Shown: in pieces, positions 1-5,257 of the stretch
Position numbering within the stretch: position 1 is the stretch's first letter
Layout: every line of letters starts with the position of its first letter
Origin: Bacteroidales bacterium
GTDB lineage: Bacteria; Bacteroidota; Bacteroidia; Bacteroidales; 4484-276
Assembly: GCA_029939965.1 (NCBI GenBank)
Contig: JAOZRY010000142.1
Location: forward strand, 1-7,196
DNA: 7,196 nt
Reading direction: 5' to 3'
The notes under the pieces: model-generated
The model's input: only the letters and a program-made list of their open reading frames with translations
Told to the model about the DNA's origin: nothing
Databases searched by the model: none
Translations under genes and position numbers: made by a program

Positions 1-308
1 ACGCAAAAGGAGTACATATATTTATGACCCTCCAAACTATTTGGGGATATGTTCACATGTTTGTTTATGATACCGGCAGAGATATGATGGCAAAAGGCAT
101 TATTCCGGCGGGCAACATGCTCCCCGAAGTAGCATTCATCAAGCTGGGTTGGGTCTTAGGTCAAACCGATGACCCTGAGGAAGTAAAAAAACTCATGCTT
201 ACTCCTATAAACGACGACATTACCGAACGTGAACCATACAACGGATATCTCGTTTACCAGGGGGGCATTCCCGAAGTGGAAGAGTTTATTAAGAAAGTGC
301 ATAAGTAG
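1..308 (+). CDS. gatD: Glu-tRNA(Gln) amidotransferase subunit D-like / asparaginase-family protein, C-terminal part (5' end outside window)
   Basis: The reading frame is already open at the left edge (first full codon at 3) and ends at TAG 306-308, so 101 C-terminal residues are visible. An ATG at 24 lies inside the protein and is not the start. The fragment contains FMTLQTIWGYVHMFVYDTGRD, then NMLPEVAFIKLGWVLGQTDD and PEEVKKLMLTPINDDITERE. This pattern (QT-W-G-V-M-VY-TGR, then MLPE-A-KL-W-LG-TDDPEEV) is that of the C-terminal half of the asparaginase fold as found in GatD, the subunit that releases ammonia from glutamine or asparagine for tRNA-dependent amidation with GatE. Type I asparaginases share the fold, but their equivalent stretch reads differently (Glu/Thr-rich before the KL motif). 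The family call is firm; GatD over a stand-alone asparaginase is my judgement. The catalytic Thr/Asp region is outside the window. A terminator follows directly, so this is the last gene of its transcript. Confidence 0.75.
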   Translation, partial: AKGVHIFMTLQTIWGYVHMFVYDTGRDMMAKGIIPAGNMLPEVAFIKLGWVLGQTDDPEEVKKLMLTPINDDITEREPYNGYLVYQGGIPEVEEFIKKVHK

Positions 309-318
309 GTTGTTTGTT

Positions 319-359
319 AAAGGGTTATTTAACTCATATCACAATAAATTACCCTTTTT
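319..359 (+). terminator. Intrinsic terminator after the gatD-like gene
   Basis: The arms 319-331 (aaagggttattta) and 345-357 (taaattaccctttt without its last base) pair in 12 of 13 positions, with one T-T mismatch and a 13-nt loop. A run of five T residues at 355-359 forms the 3' end. It begins 11 bases after the stop codon, as expected for a rho-independent terminator. On the opposite strand the hairpin is followed by only three T residues, so it should work mainly in the plus direction. Confidence 0.75.
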
Positions 360-388
360 CTTAAACTGTTTCGCAATCTCTCATCTTC

Positions 389-470
389 AACCCATACCGG
401 GTTTATCAGAATATTTTATCGTTAGCCGGGTAAGTTTCTTCCTTTGGGCTAACGGCAACGCATACGTGCG
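389..470. repeat. Cluster of three short inverted repeats; possible structured RNA or intergenic repeat element
   Basis: Three hairpins lie within 82 bp. (1) aaccc 389-393 pairs with gggtt 399-403 around a 5-nt loop. (2) cgttagcc 420-427 pairs perfectly with ggctaacg 447-454, with a 19-nt loop. (3) cgca 459-462 pairs with tgcg 467-470 around the tetraloop tacg. None is followed by a T-run, so they are not simple terminators. The stretch is richer in G and C than the AT-rich DNA around it. It overlaps the 3' end of the possible small ORF at 449-556. It could be a small RNA, a REP-like element or the remnant of something larger. The structure is seen; the function is unknown. Confidence 0.35.
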
Positions 471-556
471 GGATGGTTCTTTTTCTTCAATTTGTCCAGC
501 TTAATGTTGGTAGCCAGATTATCTCTTACAGTTAAAGTTTTAATCCTATAACTCAT
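449..556 (-). CDS. Possible small basic protein, 35 aa, unrecognised
   Basis: On the minus strand an ATG at 556-554 opens 35 codons ending in TAG at 451-449. The product begins MSYRIKTLTVRDNLATN, continues with IKLDKLKKKNHPARMRCR, and has 12 Lys/Arg residues against 3 acidic ones. I recognise no family and no membrane segment or signal. In favour: the codons are varied (CTG, GCT, ACC, AAC, CGT) rather than AT-run translations, the start is immediately downstream of the AT-rich regulatory DNA, and the FNR-type palindrome ends about 40 bp upstream of it. Against: it is very short, other minus-strand frames through the same DNA are also open for a while, and no clear TAnnTTTG promoter is visible upstream. 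Its last codons coincide with one arm of a hairpin (447-454). It may be a real microprotein, a decayed gene or chance. Confidence 0.3.
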   Translation of the reverse strand: MSYRIKTLTVRDNLATNIKLDKLKKKNHPARMRCR

Positions 557-596
557 TAGCTATTCCACAAACAGCCACAATACAATATTCGTTTTT

Positions 597-610
597 TTGA
601 TCTAAATCAA
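597..610. promoter_or_regulatory. FNR/CRP-family-type palindromic site
   Basis: TTGATCTAAATCAA is a perfect match to the classical FNR/Anr consensus TTGAT-N4-ATCAA. Its centre (603.5) lies about 76 bp upstream of the rex transcription start I infer near 680, and about 47 bp upstream of the ATG of the possible minus-strand small ORF. Either side could be the target. Bacteroidota encode many Crp/Fnr-family regulators, but their site preferences vary, so the match shows a plausible site and not which protein binds. Confidence 0.5.
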
Positions 611-636
611 CAATAAATTCATTTCATTTGCCATTT

Positions 637-662
637 TTTATTGTTATACCATTAACAATAAA
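637..662. promoter_or_regulatory. Rex-type operator within a perfect 10-bp inverted repeat
   Basis: Positions 637-646 (tttattgtta) and 653-662 (taacaataaa) are perfect inverted arms separated by 6 bp. The core 641-658, TTGTTATACCATTAACAA, fits the Rex-type pattern TTGTTAA-N4-TTAACAA with one mismatch (T at 647). The downstream gene encodes Rex, and rex autoregulation is common in the family. The core covers the predicted -33 TTG of the rex promoter, so bound Rex would block RNA polymerase. When NADH rises, Rex releases DNA and the promoter would open. The binding itself is inferred. Confidence 0.75.
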
Positions 663-673
663 TCGTAATTTTG
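641..673 (+). promoter_or_regulatory. Predicted promoter of rex(-ade)
   Basis: TAATTTTG at 666-673 is a perfect match to the Bacteroidota -7 element TAnnTTTG. A TTG at 641-643 can serve as the -33 element, with a spacing of 22 bp that is slightly long. Transcription would start near 680, giving an A-rich leader of about 20 nt before the ATG at 699. The -33 half lies inside the Rex-type operator. Confidence 0.65.
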
Positions 674-698
674 CGCTGTTAACCAAAAAATTTGTAAT

Positions 699-1316
699 AT
701 GCATTTACCGGATAAAACCGTTGAAAGACTCAGTCAATACAGACGTAATTTGTTGATATGTCTCGGCAAAGGGAAAGAGTTTATTTTTTCACACGAAATT
801 GCAGGACTTCTTCATATTACCCCCGTTCAAGTACGTCGGGATATCATGCTTATTGGATATAATGGCACATTACGCAAAGGTTACGATGTAAAAGAATTGA
901 TCGATTTAATTGGTAAAATTATTGATACTGATAATGGTCAAAATGTTTGTATTCTGGGATTAGGAAACCTTGGAAAAGCTATTATAAAATATTTCAGTGG
1001 AAAACGTCCGAAGTTAAAAATCGTAATTGCATTTGATAAAAACCCCGAAAAGATCGGCCAGCTCTTTGCCGGAATTCCCGTATGTCATCCTAATGAACTG
1101 AGCGATAAAATTACAGAACTCGATATTTCCATTGGCCTTATCACGGTTCCCTTCGACAAAGCCACCGAAGCCGCCGAGCACCTCGTTAATTCAGGTATAA
1201 AAGGGATTTTGAACTTTTCGTCCAAACCATTGAACATCGCCGATCATGTATATCTTGAAGAGTACGATATGGTTACTTCCCTCGAAAAAGTAGCCTATCA
1301 TACAAAAAATAAATAA
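699..1316 (+). CDS. rex: Redox-sensing transcriptional repressor Rex
   Basis: 205 aa, close to the usual 210-215 aa of the family. Rex senses the NADH/NAD+ ratio: it binds operators when NAD+ dominates and lets go when NADH accumulates, controlling fermentation and respiration genes. Residues 1-75 form the winged-helix DNA-binding domain, with the recognition-helix signature TPVQVRRDIMLIGYNG at 41-56, the hallmark of Rex. Residues 81-185 are a Rossmann domain with the nucleotide loop GLGNLG (87-92). AFD follows, with Asp113 at the end of the second strand, favouring NAD(H) over NADP(H). ITVP (148-151) and GILNFS (169-174) are further family landmarks. The C-terminal helix (188-205, YDMVTSLEKVAYHTKNK) matches the swapped dimer helix. 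The start ATG follows a good promoter and a Rex-type operator, suggesting autorepression. ade begins 16 bp downstream, probably co-transcribed. No key element appears missing. Confidence 0.95.
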   Translation: MHLPDKTVERLSQYRRNLLICLGKGKEFIFSHEIAGLLHITPVQVRRDIMLIGYNGTLRKGYDVKELIDLIGKIIDTDNGQNVCILGLGNLGKAIIKYFSGKRPKLKIVIAFDKNPEKIGQLFAGIPVCHPNELSDKITELDISIGLITVPFDKATEAAEHLVNSGIKGILNFSSKPLNIADHVYLEEYDMVTSLEKVAYHTKNK

Positions 1317-1332
1317 CTAATATACATGCATA

Positions 1333-2970
1333 ATGAATGATTCACAACAAATCAATATTTCCGGAAAAATAGTTGACTTAATTAACAATAAAATTTTTCC
1401 GGGAATTGTAACCGCTGAAAATGGAAAAATAAAATCTGTAAAACAAGCTGTTAACGTTGATGATCAATACATTCTTCCGGGTCTTATTGATGCCCATATA
1501 CATATTGAAAGTAGTATGCTGATACCATCGGAATTTGCCCGAATTGCGACAGTACACGGAACTGTAGCCACAGTTTCTGATCCCCACGAAATTGCAAATG
1601 TTCTTGGTATTGATGGTATCCACTATATGATTAATAATGGGAAAAAAGTTCCCTTCAAATTTTATTTCGGAGCTTCGTCCTGTGTTCCGGCCACTGGTTT
1701 TGAATCGTCAGGAGCAAATATTGATGCCCGGCAACTTGATGAGTTGTTGAGCAATCAGGAAATCAAATACATGTCGGAAATGATGAACTTTCCTGGAGTA
1801 TTATTTCAGGATAAAGAAGTTATGGAAAAAATTGCCGTAGCAAAAAAGCATAACAAACCTATTGATGGGCATGCTCCAGGGCTCAAAGGCGATGATGCAC
1901 GCAAGTATATCGAAGCAGGAATTACAACCGACCATGAGTGCTTTACAATGGAAGAGGCATTGGACAAGATTAAGTACGGAATGAAAATTCAGATACGTGA
2001 AGGTAGTGCAGCTAAAAATTTTGATGCATTGGTCGGCTTACTCGAAACCCATGCTGACATGGTGCTTTTTTGTTCCGACGATAAACACCCCAACGATCTC
2101 ATTAAAGGGCATATCAATCAATTGGTAAAACGCGCCATTTCAAAAGGTTACGATCCATTATTGGTTTTAAGAAGTTGCATTTTGAACCCCATCAGGCATT
2201 ATAATCTTGATGTAGGGCTTTTGCAACCCGACGATGATGCTGATTTTATTGTTGTAGATAATCTGAAAGACTTCAACATAAAAGAAACGTATATTCAGGG
2301 CAATCTGGTTGCAAAAGAAGGACAAGCTTTGATACAAACGGTTCCGAAAACTGAGCCAAATATTTTTAATGCGGGTAAAGTAACCCAAAAAGATTTGTTG
2401 ATACCTGCTACTTCGAGCCAGATAAAAGTGATTAAAGCTTTTGACGGGCAACTGATAACAGAAAAAATAATAGCGGATGCAAAAATCGAAAACGGAAATG
2501 TAGTATGTGATGTTGACAATGATTTCCTGAAACTTATCGTTTTGAACCGTTACCAAAAAGCTATACCGGCAAAGGCTTTCATACACAATTTTGGGTTTAA
2601 AAGGGGAGCCATCGCTTCAACCGTTGCTCACGACAGCCATAATATTATTGCGGTTGGAACTTCGGATGAAGAAATCATGAAAGCCATTAATTTATTGGTT
2701 GATTCCAGAGGTGGCATATCGCTGGTAAATGGCATCGAAGAACATATCTTTCCTTTGCCCGTAGCCGGGCTTATGTCGGCAGATGATGGATACAAAGCCG
2801 CCGAAGCATACGAAAAAATGGATCATCTTGCCAAAGCTCTGGGTTCAAAACTAAGAGCACCATACATGACATTATCGTTTATGGCCTTGCTCGTAATTCC
2901 TGAAATAAAATTAAGCGATGAAGGATTGTTTGATGGAAATAAGTTTGGATTCACCGAACTCATGTGTTAG
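1333..2970 (+). CDS. ade: Adenine deaminase
   Basis: 545 aa. It hydrolyses adenine to hypoxanthine plus ammonia in cytoplasmic purine salvage, as a metal-dependent enzyme of the amidohydrolase superfamily. Residues 1-45 begin the beta-sandwich. PGLIDAHIHIESS (49-61) carries the metal ligands His55 and His57. Further family signatures are HGT (75-77), SDPHEIANVLG (82-92), CVPATGFE (117-124) and SEMMNFPGV (148-156), in which Glu149 is the likely bridging ligand. DGHAPG (178-183) and TDHE (199-202) supply the other metal-site histidines, and FCSDDKHPNDL (246-256) supplies the catalytic Asp. The C-terminal domain typical of the Ade family contains GAIASTVAHDSHNIIAVG (425-442) and DSRGG (457-461). 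The length is near the family norm (about 545-590). The gene follows rex by 16 bp without a visible promoter or terminator, implying one transcript. All active-site residues look intact. Confidence 0.95.
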   Translation: MNDSQQINISGKIVDLINNKIFPGIVTAENGKIKSVKQAVNVDDQYILPGLIDAHIHIESSMLIPSEFARIATVHGTVATVSDPHEIANVLGIDGIHYMINNGKKVPFKFYFGASSCVPATGFESSGANIDARQLDELLSNQEIKYMSEMMNFPGVLFQDKEVMEKIAVAKKHNKPIDGHAPGLKGDDARKYIEAGITTDHECFTMEEALDKIKYGMKIQIREGSAAKNFDALVGLLETHADMVLFCSDDKHPNDLIKGHINQLVKRAISKGYDPLLVLRSCILNPIRHYNLDVGLLQPDDDADFIVVDNLKDFNIKETYIQGNLVAKEGQALIQTVPKTEPNIFNAGKVTQKDLLIPATSSQIKVIKAFDGQLITEKIIADAKIENGNVVCDVDNDFLKLIVLNRYQKAIPAKAFIHNFGFKRGAIASTVAHDSHNIIAVGTSDEEIMKAINLLVDSRGGISLVNGIEEHIFPLPVAGLMSADDGYKAAEAYEKMDHLAKALGSKLRAPYMTLSFMALLVIPEIKLSDEGLFDGNKFGFTELMC

Positions 2971-2980
2971 CTCTTTAGGG

Positions 2981-3007
2981 TTTGTAATATCATTTTTTTT
3001 ACATTTG
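2981..3007 (+). promoter_or_regulatory. Predicted promoter of the ArsR-family gene
   Basis: TACATTTG at 3000-3007 matches the Bacteroidota -7 element TAnnTTTG perfectly. TTTG at 2981-2984 could be the -33 element, but at 15 bp the spacing is shorter than usual. Transcription would begin near 3013, about 13 nt before the ATG at 3026. The promoter begins 11 bp after the ade stop codon, so the regulator can be expressed independently of rex-ade. Confidence 0.55.
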
Positions 3008-3025
3008 CAAGAAATATTTTTAGAC

Positions 3026-3325
3026 ATGAGAAAAAAAATTAAACTCGACATCGACAAGCTGGATATTGCAGCCAGTAAACTTAGAGCTATTGCACACCCT
3101 ATGCGCATTGCAATAATTGATCTTTTGCAGGAAAAGGGACTAAGCGTAACAGAAATTTATGAACGATTGAACATTGAACAGGCTTCAGCATCACATCACC
3201 TCAATATTTTGAAAAGCAAAGGTGTATTAGTATCACAAAGAAATGGGAAAAAAATCATCTATTCATTAAGAAATCGAATACTTACAGAAATAATTGATTG
3301 TATTAATCGCTGTAACGATAATTAA
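3026..3325 (+). CDS. ArsR/SmtB-family helix-turn-helix transcriptional regulator
   Basis: 99 aa, a usual length for the family. A small winged-helix dimer that would bind DNA and respond to an unknown signal. LRAIAHPMRIAIIDLL (19-34) is the standard ArsR entry helix. SVTEIYERLNIEQASASHH (40-58) is the helix-turn-helix with the typical S-SHHLN recognition helix, and VLVSQRNGKKIIYSL (67-81) is the wing. The arsenic-type CxC motif in the third helix is absent. Two cysteines, Cys92 and Cys96, sit one turn apart in the last helix and could bind a metal or respond to oxidation; this is inference. I chose ATG 3026 over an in-frame ATG at 2918, because the latter lies inside ade and its extra 36 residues translate the ade end and the promoter. 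The target genes are unknown; the gene may be self-regulated. Confidence 0.85.
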   Translation: MRKKIKLDIDKLDIAASKLRAIAHPMRIAIIDLLQEKGLSVTEIYERLNIEQASASHHLNILKSKGVLVSQRNGKKIIYSLRNRILTEIIDCINRCNDN

Positions 3326-3362
3326 TAACAGCACTTGATATTGCTATAATCAACGACAGAAA

Positions 3363-5156
3363 CTAAGGGAGTTGCCAACTTTCTTTCATATCCCAATTGG
3401 CTCTAATATTGATCTCAGCCGGAAAATAAAAAACATTTTCCGGTTGTCTTTTTTCTACGTAAATCCCTGTATCCCAGTGTTTGTTACTCCATTTATCCTG
3501 AACCGCTTTTATAAGATAACTTCCAGGTTTCAGATATTGATAAGAAACCGTTTGCGATTCGGAGATATAAGTTTCTTTTAAGATATTTTCTTTTTGATCC
3601 AGCAACTGCAAAATATATGGGTATCCTGAATCTTCGATGGAAATATTTAATATCAGGTTTCCGTAATCGCTCTCCCGGCCGGTACTAAAGGAAGCTTGTA
3701 ATGAATCATTTGTAAGCCCGTAGATATCGAAAAGTATCGAATCAGGGAACAAAAATTCATACCTAGTGGCCTCTGTCATTTCATAATCCAGTTCAAAAAT
3801 TCGGTTCAAACTATCCAATACTTTAAATGGGGCACCTTGCATTGTATCATCAGCAGCCACAAAAAAAACATCTTCAAAATCATAAGCATCCAATGGATTT
3901 GCCATTACCATCCGAAATGGGTGTCCCAAATCCAGTATCCTTCCATTAAGGCTGGTCTTAAACTCTATTCTTTCTACAATTTCTATATCATCATTTTTCT
4001 TCCCCTTTTTAATCGGAGCATTTTTCTTTTCCCTCGAAAACACTATCCAAAGCGTATCCAATATTGTTGTATCATCAGCCACAACCAGATGCAAACTATC
4101 CAACTCCATATCTCTAACCCATACCAAAAGCGAATCCCTTCCCCGGTTCAATTCCTCAATTTTCCAATCCTTGTCCAATTCTTTATTAATAACACTAAAT
4201 TTTGGGTCTTTAGCAGGGAACTTGTAATTGATTCTGAACTTTGGTGGGTAAAAAACTTCCTCATCCAATAATCGCTGGGTAGAGTCGATTTGAGCAAATA
4301 AAAAAAGCTGGTAATACTCCTTAAACATATTTTGCAAAACCAGGGTATCATAAATTAAACTATCCGGCAGCAGTGCAAGCGAATCGCCATTTGTTAGTGT
4401 ATCAATAACTGTTGTAGGAACATCGGGGATTATTGGACTAACCAACGAATCAATGAATGCGATCTCCTCGTTGGGTTGATCGAACTTATAATTGCTGTTT
4501 ACATCTTTCAAGGCAAATAATCTGTATTCCTGATCTCGCAGGTTAAGTAATTGGAACTGCCCGTTTTCATCGGTTTTTGAAATGTACAATGGCCGTGCAA
4601 ACATTGGAATCGAATCCTGTGGAATAGTGTCGATGGTTGGAGCAAAAAGCATTACAAAAACATCATCCCGGGGTTGTAGATCAAAAGCATTAACAACTTC
4701 GCCGGCAATAGCAAGGGAGTCGATATGATCGCCGGTGGAGAATACATACAAGTAATTTACCAGTGGGTTTTCTTCGGTTAGATCAACAATAGCGTTACCA
4801 AAAAAAATTGTATAAGTAGTGCCAGGCATAAACTCTTCCTCAAATTCGATCAAAAGATTTTTGCCCCTGAGTTTAAATTCAGGTTTATTTTTTAAAGGCG
4901 GAGAAATTAAAACCTGTTGATTAGGGTTTTTTAGCTTCACAAACTCATCGAATGTTATCGAAATTTTTTGTTTGTCGAAAAACAAAGAGTAATTAGGCGG
5001 GTTACTACTTATTACTCCGGGAGGCTGAGTATCACGCGGCCCACCACCAGGTGAAACCGGATTTGCACATCCATAAAAAATTGATGCAATCAGAAAATAT
5101 ACAGCCGTTTGTACGATAAAATTTTTTGTTTTCAATAGATTGAAATATTTATGCAA
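3363..5156 (-). CDS. Large Ig-like (Big_5-type) domain lipoprotein of Bacteroidota
   Basis: 597 aa from the TTG at 5156, or 590 aa from a second in-frame TTG at 5135; there is no ATG before residue 110 and an upstream stop lies at 5177-5175. A hydrophobic segment (14-29) ends in FYGC, so Cys30 is the likely lipidated residue, followed by ANPVSPGGGPRDTQPP, a start typical of Bacteroidota envelope lipoproteins with an SbsA-like Ig domain. That domain spans about 42-141 (PNYSLFFD...ISITFDEFV...LLIEF...YTIFFGNAIVD). Residues 149-240 look like a carboxypeptidase-regulatory-like beta domain (KTDENGQFQLLNLRDQEYRL). The C-terminal end (500-597) has YLKPGSYLIKAVQD, WDTGIYVEKRQPE and INIRANWD. The acidic lipoprotein export signal seen after many surface-exposed Cys residues is absent, so a periplasmic or inner-leaflet location is plausible. 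The biochemical role is unknown. It is convergent with the ArsR gene (37-bp gap) and divergent from the peptidase gene. Confidence 0.85.
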   Translation of the reverse strand: MHKYFNLLKTKNFIVQTAVYFLIASIFYGCANPVSPGGGPRDTQPPGVISSNPPNYSLFFDKQKISITFDEFVKLKNPNQQVLISPPLKNKPEFKLRGKNLLIEFEEEFMPGTTYTIFFGNAIVDLTEENPLVNYLYVFSTGDHIDSLAIAGEVVNAFDLQPRDDVFVMLFAPTIDTIPQDSIPMFARPLYISKTDENGQFQLLNLRDQEYRLFALKDVNSNYKFDQPNEEIAFIDSLVSPIIPDVPTTVIDTLTNGDSLALLPDSLIYDTLVLQNMFKEYYQLFLFAQIDSTQRLLDEEVFYPPKFRINYKFPAKDPKFSVINKELDKDWKIEELNRGRDSLLVWVRDMELDSLHLVVADDTTILDTLWIVFSREKKNAPIKKGKKNDDIEIVERIEFKTSLNGRILDLGHPFRMVMANPLDAYDFEDVFFVAADDTMQGAPFKVLDSLNRIFELDYEMTEATRYEFLFPDSILFDIYGLTNDSLQASFSTGRESDYGNLILNISIEDSGYPYILQLLDQKENILKETYISESQTVSYQYLKPGSYLIKAVQDKWSNKHWDTGIYVEKRQPENVFYFPAEINIRANWDMKESWQLP

Positions 5157-5224
5157 AAATGCAAAAAATAGTTTTTAGTGGTATTGATAATTTACCCAAT
5201 CTGCTGTTTTAATTTTATTTAGGT

Positions 5225-5232
5225 TATTTTTG
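5225..5232 (+). promoter_or_regulatory. Predicted -7 promoter element of the M1 peptidase gene
   Basis: TATTTTTG at 5225-5232 matches TAnnTTTG. The expected -33 region has only CTG at 5204-5206 (18-bp spacing), a weak fit to TTG. Transcription would start near 5239, about 19 nt before the ATG at 5258. For the divergent lipoprotein gene, minus-strand 5170-5162 reads TATTTTTTG, one base longer than the consensus, and is only a weak candidate. Confidence 0.5.
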
Positions 5233-5257
5233 ATAATTAATAAACACCAAAATACGT

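Larger units (their letters stand above)
309..698. other. 390-bp intergenic region between the gatD-like gene and rex
   Basis: No protein family is recognisable here on either strand. From left to right it holds the terminator (319-359), a hairpin-rich and visibly more GC-rich block (389-470), a possible minus-strand small ORF (449-556), an AT-rich stretch with a perfect FNR-type palindrome (597-610), and the Rex-type operator with the rex promoter (637-673). The plus-strand open frame crossing 229-504 starts inside the gatD-like gene in another frame and has no family resemblance, so I do not call it. No tRNA or known riboswitch fold is apparent by eye. Confidence 0.7.

Noticed and set aside
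420..454. GTTAGCC...GGCTAAC arms resembling an integron attC site
   Set aside because: The core sites are in the opposite arrangement (an attC reads RYYYAAC on the left and GTTRRRY on the right), and no cassette or integrase is nearby.
229..504. Plus-strand open frame of 91 codons across the gatD-like 3' end and the intergenic region
   Set aside because: It starts inside the gatD-like gene in another frame, runs through the terminator hairpin, and its product resembles no family.
674..690. Second Rex half-site (ctgttaacc) downstream of the -7 element
   Set aside because: Only one half-site is present and no matching second arm lies at the right distance; expected by chance in AT-rich DNA.
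2167..2586. Minus-strand open frames of up to 139 codons within ade
   Set aside because: They are antisense to a complete adenine deaminase with all active-site motifs and have no recognisable domain.
2918..3025. In-frame upstream ATG extending the ArsR-family protein by 36 residues
   Set aside because: It lies within ade and would translate across the TAnnTTTG promoter at 3000-3007; the family domain begins properly from ATG 3026.
3326..3362. Terminator between the convergent ArsR-family and lipoprotein genes
   Set aside because: Only weak 4-5 bp pairings such as agca/tgct (3330-3333/3342-3345) and ttgat/atcaa (3335-3339/3349-3353) are present, with no T-run on either strand.
3837..4271. 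Plus-strand open frame of 144 codons antisense to the lipoprotein gene
   Set aside because: The minus strand carries a full-length family protein here; the plus frame gives a low-complexity, family-less product.
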